A stretch of 64,000 nt of DNA from an uncultured Rubritalea sp. (GCA_937132085.1 CAKZNV010000119.1:1-64000); one strand, 5' to 3'; counted from the first letter of the stretch, positions 1 through 11,283 are shown. The notes: generated by a model from the letters alone, not told the origin. Numbers and translations are program-made.

Positions 1-119
1 GCCTACGTCTGGCTCTACATTAAATGATAAAACAGCATATCTAGCCTTCCATAAGCGTCTCTATACGCTATAGATTCACTGTCCCAGAACACACGGGGCA
101 CCTACTCAACTATATCGTC

Positions 120-1157
120 ATGCAAGTATCCGACCTACACATCACTAAAAACGTCCCTCTGCCATCCCCAGCTGACATGATCAGCGAAATCAGCCGCTCC
201 GATCAGCAGGCTAAATTTATGTCAGAATCCCGTGAGATCATCCGCAATATCCTTAACGGAACTGACCCACGTTTCCTACTCATCGTAGGTCCTTGCTCTA
301 TCCACGACACAAAGGCTGGCATCGAATACGCAGAGAAACTCGCAGCACTCGCTGAGCAGGTAAAAGACAAAGTTTACATCGTCATGCGTGTCTACTTCGA
401 GAAGCCTCGCACCACAGTAGGCTGGAAAGGTCTCATCATGGACCCAAATCTCGACGGCACTGATGACATCGCTAAAGGTCTCCGCCAAGCTCGACAATTC
501 CTTCTACAGGTCATCGACCTCGGACTACCAACTGCTACCGAACTCCTAGACCCTATCACTCCACAATACATCGCCGACCTCATCTCATGGTCAGCAGTTG
601 GAGCACGCACCACAGAGAGCCAGACTCACCGTCAGATGGCATCCGGACTCTCCATGCCACTAGGGTTCAAAAACACCACCACTGGTGACCTCATCGCAGC
701 AGTCAATGCGATCAACGCAGCAACGCAGCCACAGACATTCCTCGGAGTCTCTGACCAAGGCGTAGCGTCTGCCGTCACTACTTCAGGAAACCCTGACTGT
801 CACATCATCCTCCGCGGTGGTGACAACGGACCTAACTACGAAGCCTCTCACGTTGCTAAAACAGTAGAAACTCTATCAGCTAAAGGAGCATGTGACAGCA
901 TCATGATCGATGCCTCACACGCTAACTGCCAGAAGAACAACGAACTCATGCCAAACGTCTACCGTGACATCTTCAGACAGAGAGCTGAAGGCAACACCAA
1001 GGTCATCGGCGCCATGCTCGAAAGTCACCTAGTCGCTGGAAACCAAAAGTTCCCACAGCCACTAGAAGACCTCACCTACGGCCAATCCATCACCGACAAA
1101 TGCATCGACTGGGATACCACCGTCGAGCTAGTGAATGAGACCTACGCAGCGCTTTAA
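120..1157 (+). CDS. aroG: 3-deoxy-7-phosphoheptulonate (DAHP) synthase, class I
   Basis: 345 aa ORF with class I DAHP synthase signatures (LLIVGPCSIHD, MRVYFEKPRTTVGWKGLIMDP, CHIILRGG, IMIDASHANCQKN). Exact paralogue symbol (aroF/G/H) not resolvable. Confidence 0.95.
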   Translation: MQVSDLHITKNVPLPSPADMISEISRSDQQAKFMSESREIIRNILNGTDPRFLLIVGPCSIHDTKAGIEYAEKLAALAEQVKDKVYIVMRVYFEKPRTTVGWKGLIMDPNLDGTDDIAKGLRQARQFLLQVIDLGLPTATELLDPITPQYIADLISWSAVGARTTESQTHRQMASGLSMPLGFKNTTTGDLIAAVNAINAATQPQTFLGVSDQGVASAVTTSGNPDCHIILRGGDNGPNYEASHVAKTVETLSAKGACDSIMIDASHANCQKNNELMPNVYRDIFRQRAEGNTKVIGAMLESHLVAGNQKFPQPLEDLTYGQSITDKCIDWDTTVELVNETYAAL

Positions 1158-1183
1158 TTCTAAGGAATAAAACATTCTCAATA

Positions 1184-1219
1184 CCCAAAGCAGCCTTCAT
1201 TCGGAGGCTGCTTTTTATT
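1184..1219. terminator. Rho-independent terminator, probably bidirectional
   Basis: AAAGCAGCC-TTCATTC-GGAGGCTGCTTTTTATTT between convergent genes. Confidence 0.8.
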
Positions 1220-3320
1220 TAGGTTTAATATTTTCATCTTTCTCCCATTTTTTAGCCAGCTCCTCTAGTTCTTCATAATCTTTAATAAGCTTTGGCCCCA
1301 TCTCAGACTTATGCTTAGCGAATGCTCTCGCACTAGGTCTTAAAAAACTTACCACACGATTATATGCGACCTGCTTATTATTTAAACCTTTTCCATGTTT
1401 CCAGAGGAGCTCAGAAGCTCGACCCAATGCTGGAACAGCTATTTCCCATCTAGAACGGTATCTTGCGTAAACACTATAATATGTCGATATCGCCTTATCA
1501 TGATCCTTCATCATCTCATAGCCGCGAGCTAAGAAGAACAAAGCCTCCCCTTTATTGTTTTTATAACCTCTCTCTTTATAAATTTGAGCAAGCTGGATCA
1601 CTTTCTTCCCGTTTCCCTGCTCAACATAAATCTTAATCAATTCAAAAGCAGCTTTACCTTTCGTTCTTTTCTCAAATAATTTGCCCTTATCTTCTACAAT
1701 TTTACTAAGCAATTTAAGCCCTTCGACATTACCCAGACGCGCGAGTATAGTTGCTTTCTGATACATCGCTCTAGTTCTTAATTCAGGGCGACCATTTTTA
1801 AGTATTTGCTCAAAATATTTTAGTCCTTCTTTAGGTCTTTTACGATCAATCAAATGATTGCCGATGCGAAAAAGGAGGTAATCACTCAAATCTGTGAGCT
1901 TAAAATTATCTGTTAAATCTCGATACATCAAATTGATTTTCAACTTGAGCTTATCCGATTTTTTCCCATTACCATTCTCTTTTTCCTCAAGACGTTCATA
2001 AAGGTTTATAAGAGCGATGTGAAAAAGAGCTTGAATGCGAGGTTCTGGGCGACCAAGTGCATTTAATAAAAGGTTTTCCAGATCCTCTAGAGTCTTTCCT
2101 AGCTTGAGATAGTATTTTACATAGCTGTTGATGACAGATTCTAGAGCAGGAGCATTCTCCTGCTGACTCAACTCAGCAATCACCCTCTGCAGATTCCCCA
2201 GACCTTCTTCTCCACGCTTAGCCGTGATCATCAATGGCATCCCCAATACCGCCACTTTGGGCTTGTAGTCCGAAACAGGGTATTCTTTCCAAAATTTATC
2301 GTAGTAACGAAGCGCCGCCTGGTTATCATCTCTAACTAAAAGGCTCATCAACTTATAAAGAGCATGTCCAGCATCTTTCTTTATCCCCTGCTGTTCCGCT
2401 ACTTCCAAGGCCTTGAGATAATAGTTTCTTGATTTCACCTTCTGCCTTTCTACACGGAGCACGTCACCACGTAATATAAAGGACTGCGCATCTATATTGG
2501 ATCCTTTGAATTCGTTTTCAATCCGACCTAACAGTTTATGGATTTCATTAAATTCCTCCATGCTATACTCCTCCATTGTTGCAAAATAAGTCTCTGCACG
2601 ATCATAAAGAGCATATGGATAGTAGATATTGTTAGCTTTATCAGGGTAATCATTAAGAAACTTATCAAGCTTTTCAGCAGCTTTATGCCAATCTTGAATA
2701 CGGCTATAATTTGCAGCCTCAAAGTAATGTGAAGCGAGAACGTATTTGCTCTCTGGGTATGATTCTACATGCTTTTGAAGTAATGGTTGGGCTTCAGCAT
2801 ACTTGCCCAGATAATAAAGCGATCCACCTTTCACATGCAAACAAAGATCATGCAGTTTGCTATTCTCAGCAAGTGAGCCAAGCTTTTTGCCTTCCATTAC
2901 ATCCGTTGATAAAGCTAAAGCCTTCTCATACTCACCAGCATGAAACAAATAATCAAGCATCAGGCTCTTCACACGGTTTAGAGATTCACCTCTCGGGAAA
3001 TCAACAAAATATCGTTTGCTGTATTTTTCAGCACTCACCATATTATTCGCCTTACAGGATGATTTCACCAAATTATAAAGACCTTCCTCGCTATGTCCGA
3101 CATGTGTTGAAGGAGTCTCTTGTGCAACAACAGGATCAGGTAAAAAAACAACAAGGTTAATCCCTGTGATTAGCGCAGCAACGTTAAATGATTTTAATAG
3201 AGTATACATGGTTTTGTTCTTAAACGAATGATTGTTACTAAAAATTAGAGGTTTTGGAAACCATTTAAAATAAGTGGAATTTTTTAGTAATGGTTTACCT
3301 TCAAGTAGAATGTCCCTCAA
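1215..3320 (-). CDS. Tetratricopeptide-repeat protein, likely secreted/periplasmic
   Basis: 701 aa ORF with TPR-like helical repeats and an internal hydrophobic signal-like stretch (LLKSFNVAALITGINLVVFLPDPVVAQ). True start is probably the internal Met at that signal. Confidence 0.7.
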   Translation of the reverse strand: MRDILLEGKPLLKNSTYFKWFPKPLIFSNNHSFKNKTMYTLLKSFNVAALITGINLVVFLPDPVVAQETPSTHVGHSEEGLYNLVKSSCKANNMVSAEKYSKRYFVDFPRGESLNRVKSLMLDYLFHAGEYEKALALSTDVMEGKKLGSLAENSKLHDLCLHVKGGSLYYLGKYAEAQPLLQKHVESYPESKYVLASHYFEAANYSRIQDWHKAAEKLDKFLNDYPDKANNIYYPYALYDRAETYFATMEEYSMEEFNEIHKLLGRIENEFKGSNIDAQSFILRGDVLRVERQKVKSRNYYLKALEVAEQQGIKKDAGHALYKLMSLLVRDDNQAALRYYDKFWKEYPVSDYKPKVAVLGMPLMITAKRGEEGLGNLQRVIAELSQQENAPALESVINSYVKYYLKLGKTLEDLENLLLNALGRPEPRIQALFHIALINLYERLEEKENGNGKKSDKLKLKINLMYRDLTDNFKLTDLSDYLLFRIGNHLIDRKRPKEGLKYFEQILKNGRPELRTRAMYQKATILARLGNVEGLKLLSKIVEDKGKLFEKRTKGKAAFELIKIYVEQGNGKKVIQLAQIYKERGYKNNKGEALFFLARGYEMMKDHDKAISTYYSVYARYRSRWEIAVPALGRASELLWKHGKGLNNKQVAYNRVVSFLRPSARAFAKHKSEMGPKLIKDYEELEELAKKWEKDENIKPK

Positions 3321-3333
3321 AATCTATTCACTT

Positions 3334-3438
3334 ATGGAAGCTTTAAAAACTCTAGAGAAGGCTTCGCTAAGAAGGAAGTTGTCGGTTCAAGAGCACACCT
3401 CCATTCAGCTAGTGACAGAGACCCAAGTGGCACTCTAG
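3334..3438 (+). pseudogene. Remnant of a DAHP synthase 3' end
   Basis: Short frame MEALKTLEKASLRRKLSVQEHTSIQLVTETQVAL* aligns with the aroG C-terminus (SITDKCIDWDTTVELVNETYAAL*). The downstream GAATAAAACATTCTC...AAGCAGCCTTCATTCGGAGGCTGC is near-identical to that after aroG. Confidence 0.6.
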
Positions 3439-3465
3439 TTCAATCGAATAAAACATTCTCTATAC

Positions 3466-3502
3466 CAAAAGCAGCCTTCATTCGGAGGCTGCTTTTTATT
3501 TA
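3466..3502. terminator. Rho-independent terminator (second copy of the aroG terminator)
   Basis: AAAAGCAGCCTTCATTCGGAGGCTGCTTTTTATTT, same hairpin as at 1184. Confidence 0.75.
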
Positions 3503-3552
3503 CACTCCAGACAAGTAAGCGTAGAATCAGAAGTAATCTTTAAGCACCTAAA

Positions 3553-4314
3553 ATGTCCCATCACGAAAATCACGAAGCTGAACACACTCCGGAAGCGATT
3601 CGGAATCGGCTTCGTGATCGGTCTAATAGTGACTACCTCAAAGACTCAATCCTCGGCGCTATCGATGGAGCGGTGACGACCTTTGCTATCGTCTCCTCGG
3701 TAGCGGGAGCAGGACTCTCCAGCGGACTCGTCATCGTTCTCGGTCTAGCTAACATGCTAGCAGACGGCTTCTCCATGGCTGCTGGAAACTTCTCTGGCAC
3801 CCGTGCAGAGAACCAATCAGCTAGAAAATACCGCCGCGAGGAAGAAGAAGAAATAGAAAACTACCCAGAAGGAGAACGTGAAGAAATCCGCCAGATCTAT
3901 GCCGCCAAGGGCTTCGAAGGTGAAACTCTAGACAAAGTCGTAGACACCATCACCGCTGACAAGAAACGCTGGGTGGACACAATGATCCAAGAGGAGCACG
4001 GCCTTCCACTCCATCCACCATCAGCCACCAAATCAGCACTATTCACCTTTAGCGCCTTCATTTTCATCGGCACTATCCCCCTCATCGCCTATTTTCTGGA
4101 TGCAGCCTTCGACTCATTCTCAGGCTCGCCCTTCACCGCTGCATGTATCCTCACTGGCTGCGCATTCTTCGCCATCGGAGCATTTAAAAGCCGCTACACA
4201 GACCAACACTGGCTCTCCAGCGGACTAGAAACCCTAGCCATAGGAACATTTGCCGCCGTTCTAGCCTACCTCATCGGATACCTCCTAAGACCACTAGTCC
4301 CAGAGGGTTTATAG
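3553..4314 (+). CDS. VIT1/CCC1-family iron/manganese transporter
   Basis: LKDSILGAIDGAVTTFAIVSSVAGAGLSSGLVIVLGLANMLADGFSMAAGNF is the VIT1/CCC1 signature; C-terminal TM helices. Confidence 0.88.
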   Translation: MSHHENHEAEHTPEAIRNRLRDRSNSDYLKDSILGAIDGAVTTFAIVSSVAGAGLSSGLVIVLGLANMLADGFSMAAGNFSGTRAENQSARKYRREEEEEIENYPEGEREEIRQIYAAKGFEGETLDKVVDTITADKKRWVDTMIQEEHGLPLHPPSATKSALFTFSAFIFIGTIPLIAYFLDAAFDSFSGSPFTAACILTGCAFFAIGAFKSRYTDQHWLSSGLETLAIGTFAAVLAYLIGYLLRPLVPEGL

Positions 4315-4375
4315 AAACCAACTCCGTTTTACGATTCTATCACGAAGTCGTATGTCCGTGTATTAATGCTCACAA

Positions 4376-6238
4376 TTATTCGACCCCATCAATCGGCTGA
4401 TAAGTGGATAGAACTTTTTTCCAAGGATCCGACACCTTTGGAAAATCTTCACCCGTCTTCTCCTTGAGTATCCAAAGAATTTGGTTTTGGAAAAACTCGG
4501 TAAAATCTTTGGGAGCCACTTTCCACCCCCATTTAGCTTTTAGATTATTCGGAAATGGCTTATCAATAAGTTCAGCTAGAGCGAGGAGCGCCTGACGAGA
4601 ATCAACTTCTCCTAATGCAGAAATAGCCTCTCTACGCATGAATGCAGAGTCTGACTCTCCCGCTAACAAGGAAAGTGTCTCAACAACTCTTTTATCCTCA
4701 GGGTAACGAGCTAGTGCAAAAACTATGTCACTCCGCTCAGGTTCATAAGTCTCTTGATTTAGTAGAGCTTTTAGTGATGCCACAGGGTCTTTTGAGTCAA
4801 GCTGAATGAGTATTCTTTTAGCTGTAGCCACTAGTGACTTTTGGCCATTAGCAGCAATAAACTCCTTAAGAGCTTGGATAGAACTAGGATCTTTAAAGAC
4901 TAGTAGCGCTTCAAGAATTCTCTCTACCTCAATTTGAAAATGGAAGCCTCCATTGGTGGACGTAGCCGCTCTCCTAAGACGTTTATTTAAAATGGGAATA
5001 GCTTCTACAGCGTTGAGCTTAGTCAGAGCTGAGATCACATTTGATTGATAGCCAGTATCTTTCTGTAGGAGTTCCATAAGAAGTGATATCGCTTTTCGAT
5101 CACCTATTTCACCCAGTGCATCTATTGCTCCTCTGCTGTATGGGTTGCGCCTGACTAGTGCCATGATAGCTGGAGTAGCAGTTTGACATTTTGCCCTCCC
5201 TAGGCTCCGGCAGATAGATTCTAATGGAGTGATCATAATGTCATCTCTGTCTCCGTTAGGGTAGTCACCTTCTGGAGATGACTTCACTCCGCTGCCATCT
5301 AGTGCCCCACTTTCAATATGTTTTATGAGAATGTCTCTCCCCCATGGCTGTGCAGGGAATTCACCACGTAGCTCATACACAGCTTCTGCAGCGTTATAGC
5401 GGTGACGCAGATTTGTTGAGTCGAGTTGCTCTTCTAAAAACTTGCGTGCGTCTACACTTAAGTTTGCGATAAAGTGAGCAGCACAAATACGAGCATACAT
5501 GTTTCTTTTCGGATCTTTGACTACTTTCAACCACTCTTCTAAATCCGCAGTAGCATCAGTGTAGCCTAAACGATAAGAAGCTTCTGCTAGTCTATAATAA
5601 ACCTGCAACTCGAAAAGAGACATGTTACCAAATCCACTCTGTGGAATATTCACTGCTTCTAAAGCTTCTTCGAATGATGCTGGCTTCGCAGGCTTCTTAG
5701 CATTCCGCTTTCCTTCTAATCGATAAAACAGAGCAGTGTAGCTCTTCGGTTTTCTGTAAACAGGTAAGGATAGACTTTTAGTAAACTCCCTTAACTTAAC
5801 TAAATCTAACTTAGCTGGGATATTTTCAGGAAATGCTCGAAAGTTCCCACAGCCAAAGCAAATACTAATATGAGCTTTCACACTCCAATCTTTATCATAG
5901 AAGACAAAGGCGTGGTGAGGCATATAGCAGTCAGCCTCTCCTTGATCCTCTTGAGGTGCAGTAACTAAAAGCTTACGAAGTTTAGATGTTTGTTCAGCAC
6001 TGAGTTTAGTAGATAATGACGAAATGATACCCTTATGATGAGTTCCTGTATCATCTACAATCAGGCTATTTTCCTTATCTTGCCTGTAGTCGTAGCAATA
6101 CGCCACTACATGAGCATATTTATTTTGAGGCCATAGATCCCCTGCGCTCAGAGCATTGGTGAAACAAATAACGAGTAATAAAGTGAGAATTTTTTTCATA
6201 TTAGAATAAAGAGTCGACCAGCTTAGGATACATCTCAT
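4376..6238 (-). CDS. HEAT-repeat domain secreted protein
   Basis: HEAT-like repeats (AISLLMELLQ, AIPILNKRLRRA, REAISALGEVDSRQALLALAELI) and a signal peptide (MKKILTLLLVICFTNALSAG) after an alternative start. Confidence 0.7.
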   Translation of the reverse strand: MRCILSWSTLYSNMKKILTLLLVICFTNALSAGDLWPQNKYAHVVAYCYDYRQDKENSLIVDDTGTHHKGIISSLSTKLSAEQTSKLRKLLVTAPQEDQGEADCYMPHHAFVFYDKDWSVKAHISICFGCGNFRAFPENIPAKLDLVKLREFTKSLSLPVYRKPKSYTALFYRLEGKRNAKKPAKPASFEEALEAVNIPQSGFGNMSLFELQVYYRLAEASYRLGYTDATADLEEWLKVVKDPKRNMYARICAAHFIANLSVDARKFLEEQLDSTNLRHRYNAAEAVYELRGEFPAQPWGRDILIKHIESGALDGSGVKSSPEGDYPNGDRDDIMITPLESICRSLGRAKCQTATPAIMALVRRNPYSRGAIDALGEIGDRKAISLLMELLQKDTGYQSNVISALTKLNAVEAIPILNKRLRRAATSTNGGFHFQIEVERILEALLVFKDPSSIQALKEFIAANGQKSLVATAKRILIQLDSKDPVASLKALLNQETYEPERSDIVFALARYPEDKRVVETLSLLAGESDSAFMRREAISALGEVDSRQALLALAELIDKPFPNNLKAKWGWKVAPKDFTEFFQNQILWILKEKTGEDFPKVSDPWKKVLSTYQPIDGVE

Positions 6239-6340
6239 AAATTATCCATATTCACAATATCTCTACAACTACATTTTAGAAAATCTGAGCACCTACATAC
6301 TCCTTGACTCACTATCCATCCGAACCTAGTATCCTCTCCA

Positions 6341-6439
6341 ACGACAGGGGTGCTGCAATGAAAATCGCAGCTGAGATTCTTAGTAAGAAATAAGAAAACT
6401 CTTCGAACCTGAATTGGCTAACACCAACGGAGGGAGTCG
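6341..6439 (+). ncRNA. TPP riboswitch aptamer (THI element)
   Basis: ACGACAGGGGTGC...GCTGAGATT...CTTCGAACCTGAATTGGCTAACACCAACGGAGGGAGTCG. CTGAGA and ACCTGA...GGNTAACACCNNCGNAGGGA are diagnostic. Precedes thiC. Confidence 0.95.
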
Positions 6440-6474
6440 AACATCCAAAGCTACAGATTGATCAATTCTGCACC

Positions 6475-6506
6475 ATGCCTGTCACTACAAACGACAGGCA
6501 TTTTTT
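6475..6506 (+). terminator. Riboswitch-controlled intrinsic terminator
   Basis: ATGCCTGTC-ACTACAAAC-GACAGGCAT followed by a T6 tract. Confidence 0.85.
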
Positions 6507-6695
6507 ATGGATAATTCTACTACAAACAAATCAAACACCGCTCTAAAATTCCTAACATTCGTTATGTTAGCGCTCGTAATCATAGGGGTAGTTTTTGCCA
6601 TCTACGCGTTATCAGAAAATAACGGCCAATTCGCAATCGCATCCGCCATTTCACTAAGTAGCCTTATGCTAGGCTGCATCCGCATCCTCAACTAA
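6507..6695 (+). CDS. Small two-TM membrane protein in the thiC leader
   Basis: 62 aa ORF with two hydrophobic segments. ATG immediately follows the terminator U-tract. Confidence 0.5.
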   Translation: MDNSTTNKSNTALKFLTFVMLALVIIGVVFAIYALSENNGQFAIASAISLSSLMLGCIRILN

Positions 6696-6727
6696 TTTAC
6701 TCAATCACTCATTAACCCATTCACTAA

Positions 6728-8860
<2,133 letters not shown>

Positions 8861-8878
8861 GTAATAACAAATCGTATA

Positions 8879-8914
8879 AAGCCGCTTCCTTGAAAGGGAG
8901 CGGCTTTTTTATTT
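8879..8914 (+). terminator. thiC terminator
   Basis: AAGCCGCTTCCTTGAAAGGGAGCGGCTTTTTTATTT. Confidence 0.85.
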
Positions 8915-8933
8915 CCTAGCACCTAATCGCTGA

Positions 8934-9084
8934 TGTAAAGATATTCACTATTTCTTATCACAATTAAACTAAAGCATATAAATATCTCTATTTTCTTTAC
9001 ACGACACACACAAAACGTATAGATATTAACGATTTCTATACACATTAACACCAAAAGACATAAATTCCATCACTTTTCTTATCA
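8934..9084. repeat. Four-copy array of 27-bp imperfect dyad sites (N6-N15-N6) upstream of fic
   Basis: Sites at 8934-8960, 8975-9001, 9016-9042 and 9058-9084, each with an internal ...TTTC before the right half-site; start-to-start 41, 41 and 42 bp. Confidence 0.6.
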
Positions 9085-9088
9085 TATT

Positions 9089-10168
9089 ATGCGTCCGCTC
9101 CAAAAATTCGACTACTCCCGCTTTGAAACTATTCCGATCCTGAAACGTCTCAACTCGGCGACTCGCCAGCTCGCTGAGCTGAAAGGAAAAGCAGCGACTA
9201 TTCCCAACCAAGCCATCCTTATCAACACACTGGCTATTCAAGAAGCCAAAGATAGTTCCGAGATCGAAAACATCATCACTACACACGATGAACTATTCCA
9301 AGAAGATCTCAGTGCTAAAAGTGCACTAAAGCCTGCTGCGAAAGAAGTTCTTCGCTATCGAGAAGCCCTCTGGGAAGGCTACCATAGCGTTGCCCAGTCT
9401 GAGCTACTCACAAATCAAACCATCCTGCAAATACAAAGCACACTGGAGCAAAACAATGCAGGCTTCCGCAGAGTCCCAGGCACAGCACTCAAAAACGAAC
9501 AAACGGGAGAAACCGTCTACACTCCCCCACAAGACCAGCACGAGATACAGACCTTCATGCAAGATCTTGAAACCTTTATCAATGATCCAGAACTCTGCTC
9601 TATAGATCCACTCATCAAGATGGCACTCATTCACCACCGTTTCGAATCTATACACCCCTTCTATGATGGAAATGGGCGCACTGGCCGCATCATCAATGTC
9701 CTCTATCTAGTAAAAGAAAACCTCCTCAATATCCCCACACTCTACCTCAGCCGCTACATCCTCCAGACCAAGCAAACCTACTACCGGCTCCTCCAGCAAG
9801 TCCGCACCGAAGACAGCTGGGAAGAATGGATAGAATACATCCTCACCGCCATTGAGCAGACCTCTATCCACACCATCAAGACCATTAGCCAGATCAAAGA
9901 CGCATTCCAAGACTACAAGCTACGCATTCGTGCTCAGCACAAGTTCTACAGCCAAGACCTCATTAACAACCTCTTCACCCACCCCTACACCAAGATCGAG
10001 TTCATCCAAAAAGACCTCAAAGTCTCACGCATCACCGCTACCCGCTACCTAGACGAACTCTGCACCACAAACTTCCTCCACAAACGTAAAATAGGCCGCA
10101 CCAACTTCTACATCAACCCAGCCCTAGTCCCCATCCTTTCCAATCCACCCAAATTTCAACTACCCTAA
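9089..10168 (+). CDS. Fic family protein (putative AMP transferase)
   Basis: Fic motif HPFYDGNGRTGR, N-terminal Fic_N-like region with SSEIENI, C-terminal winged-HTH-like region. Confidence 0.93.
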   Translation: MRPLQKFDYSRFETIPILKRLNSATRQLAELKGKAATIPNQAILINTLAIQEAKDSSEIENIITTHDELFQEDLSAKSALKPAAKEVLRYREALWEGYHSVAQSELLTNQTILQIQSTLEQNNAGFRRVPGTALKNEQTGETVYTPPQDQHEIQTFMQDLETFINDPELCSIDPLIKMALIHHRFESIHPFYDGNGRTGRIINVLYLVKENLLNIPTLYLSRYILQTKQTYYRLLQQVRTEDSWEEWIEYILTAIEQTSIHTIKTISQIKDAFQDYKLRIRAQHKFYSQDLINNLFTHPYTKIEFIQKDLKVSRITATRYLDELCTTNFLHKRKIGRTNFYINPALVPILSNPPKFQLP

Positions 10169-10251
10169 ATAGCTCTAATGCATGACTTATTCTCATAGAC
10201 TAACGCATAAGATAAGACCAATCCGTCAGATCCGACCGATCAAAGCAAACA

Positions 10252-10535
10252 TTAGCTGACTGCTCCCTTATACACCCCTGCCTGTATGATTTCTCTAAAA
10301 TCAGAGCACTGCAATAGCTTGCCATAGTCAACAAAGGCTATGGCTCCAGCTGTAGATCTCACAGGCACTCCCTCTATAGGATTATCCAGCTGAAAGCTCC
10401 CTCCTAATTTAAAGATTATATATTCCTCATTAGAGCCTCTTTTATACTTGTGCCTTCGTAGATAAACTAGTGGATCTTCTACAATTTATATGTCTGGAAA
10501 TAACCCCAGCGGTAGATTCTTGCCAGAGTAGCTTT
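10252..10535 (-). pseudogene. Decayed CDS fragment
   Basis: Start-less minus-strand frame IVEDPLVYLRRHKYKRGSNEEYIIFKLGGSFQLDNPIEGVPVRSTAGAIAFVDYGKLLQCSDFREIIQAGVYKGAVS*, preceded after an in-frame TAA by GKNLPLGLFPDI. Confidence 0.45.
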
Positions 10536-10740
10536 CCTAAAACGCCAATTAATCGCTAAAGCTACCATCTCAACCTAATTTCATTTTAAAATACAGTAAA
10601 TTTACATGAAACTAAAATAACACTGTGAAATTCCCTAAGACATCGCCTCCATTTACTAAGCTTACAAAGTCGATCTCAGGTGAGAGAATGCTGGAAGCGA
10701 TGAAAAAGGTAGGCTTGCAGGACTTAGCAGATGCTACTTT

Positions 10741-10906
10741 TTGGGGTTCTTGAATAGTGTGCGAACTTCAGTTGAGTTTAGTTGTGCTAAAGTAGCTTCG
10801 TCCATAGCTAGAGCGACAAAGCAACGGCTCTGAACTTTTCTGCGTTAGCTGATTCTGTAGGTGTTATAGTCGAGTGATGAAGCCTTGATAGTAGTTTAGA
10901 TTTGTA
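10741..10906 (-). pseudogene. Degenerate copy of the 66-aa basic-protein gene at 11284-11484
   Basis: AGTGTGCGAACTTC(A/T)GTTGAGTT...GTAGCTTCGTCCATA(G/C)CTAGAGCGACAA...GATAGTAGTTTAGATTTGTA matches the intact downstream gene and leader in colinear order. Confidence 0.75.
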
Positions 10907-10959
10907 TATGTTCCTCAATAAGCTAGATGCCCTCACCTCCGCAGCTTGCTAGATAGAAG

Positions 10960-11134
10960 TGTAAAAAATTCTCCAGTTTCTTTACACGTTAGGCAATTTC
11001 CACGCTTTGATGTAAACAAAAGGGCATTTTCTTTACATGTCGATGATTTCACGTTTTATCGACATATTAGAGTGAAATGTTGATGAGATCGACATATAGT
11101 TCAAACGTGTCGACGATTTGCGTTTTTATCGACA
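10960..11134. repeat. Second cluster of 27-bp dyad sites (TGTAAA-N15-TTTACA and TGTCGA-N15-TCGACA)
   Basis: Perfect 6-bp half-sites at 10960-10986, 11011-11037, 11038-11064 and 11108-11134. Confidence 0.65.
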
Positions 11135-11194
11135 TTTATTGTTGAAAGATACTTACTCCTACAAATCCACTGGTTTTCATTTTAGGTAAGAGCA

Positions 11195-11243
11195 CAAAAA
11201 AATCCCCATGCTACTCAGGATATCTGAGCATCATGGGGATCTA
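11195..11243 (-). terminator. Terminator for the 66-aa gene
   Basis: ATCCCCATGctaCTCAG-GATAT-CTGAGcatCATGGGGAT hairpin; minus strand continues into TTTTTT. Confidence 0.7.
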
Positions 11244-11283
11244 TCTGCCTGATCAGGATGACCAGACGAAGTTAGTAGGAAAA

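Noticed and set aside
2711-3160. 149-aa plus-strand ORF antisense to the TPR gene
   Set aside because: Overlaps the clear TPR coding frame; composition typical of an antisense shadow frame.
8934-9084. CRISPR-like array (regular ~41-bp period)
   Set aside because: Units are diverged, dyad-symmetric and separated by 14-15 bp AT-rich gaps; no cas genes and no spacer-length unique sequences.
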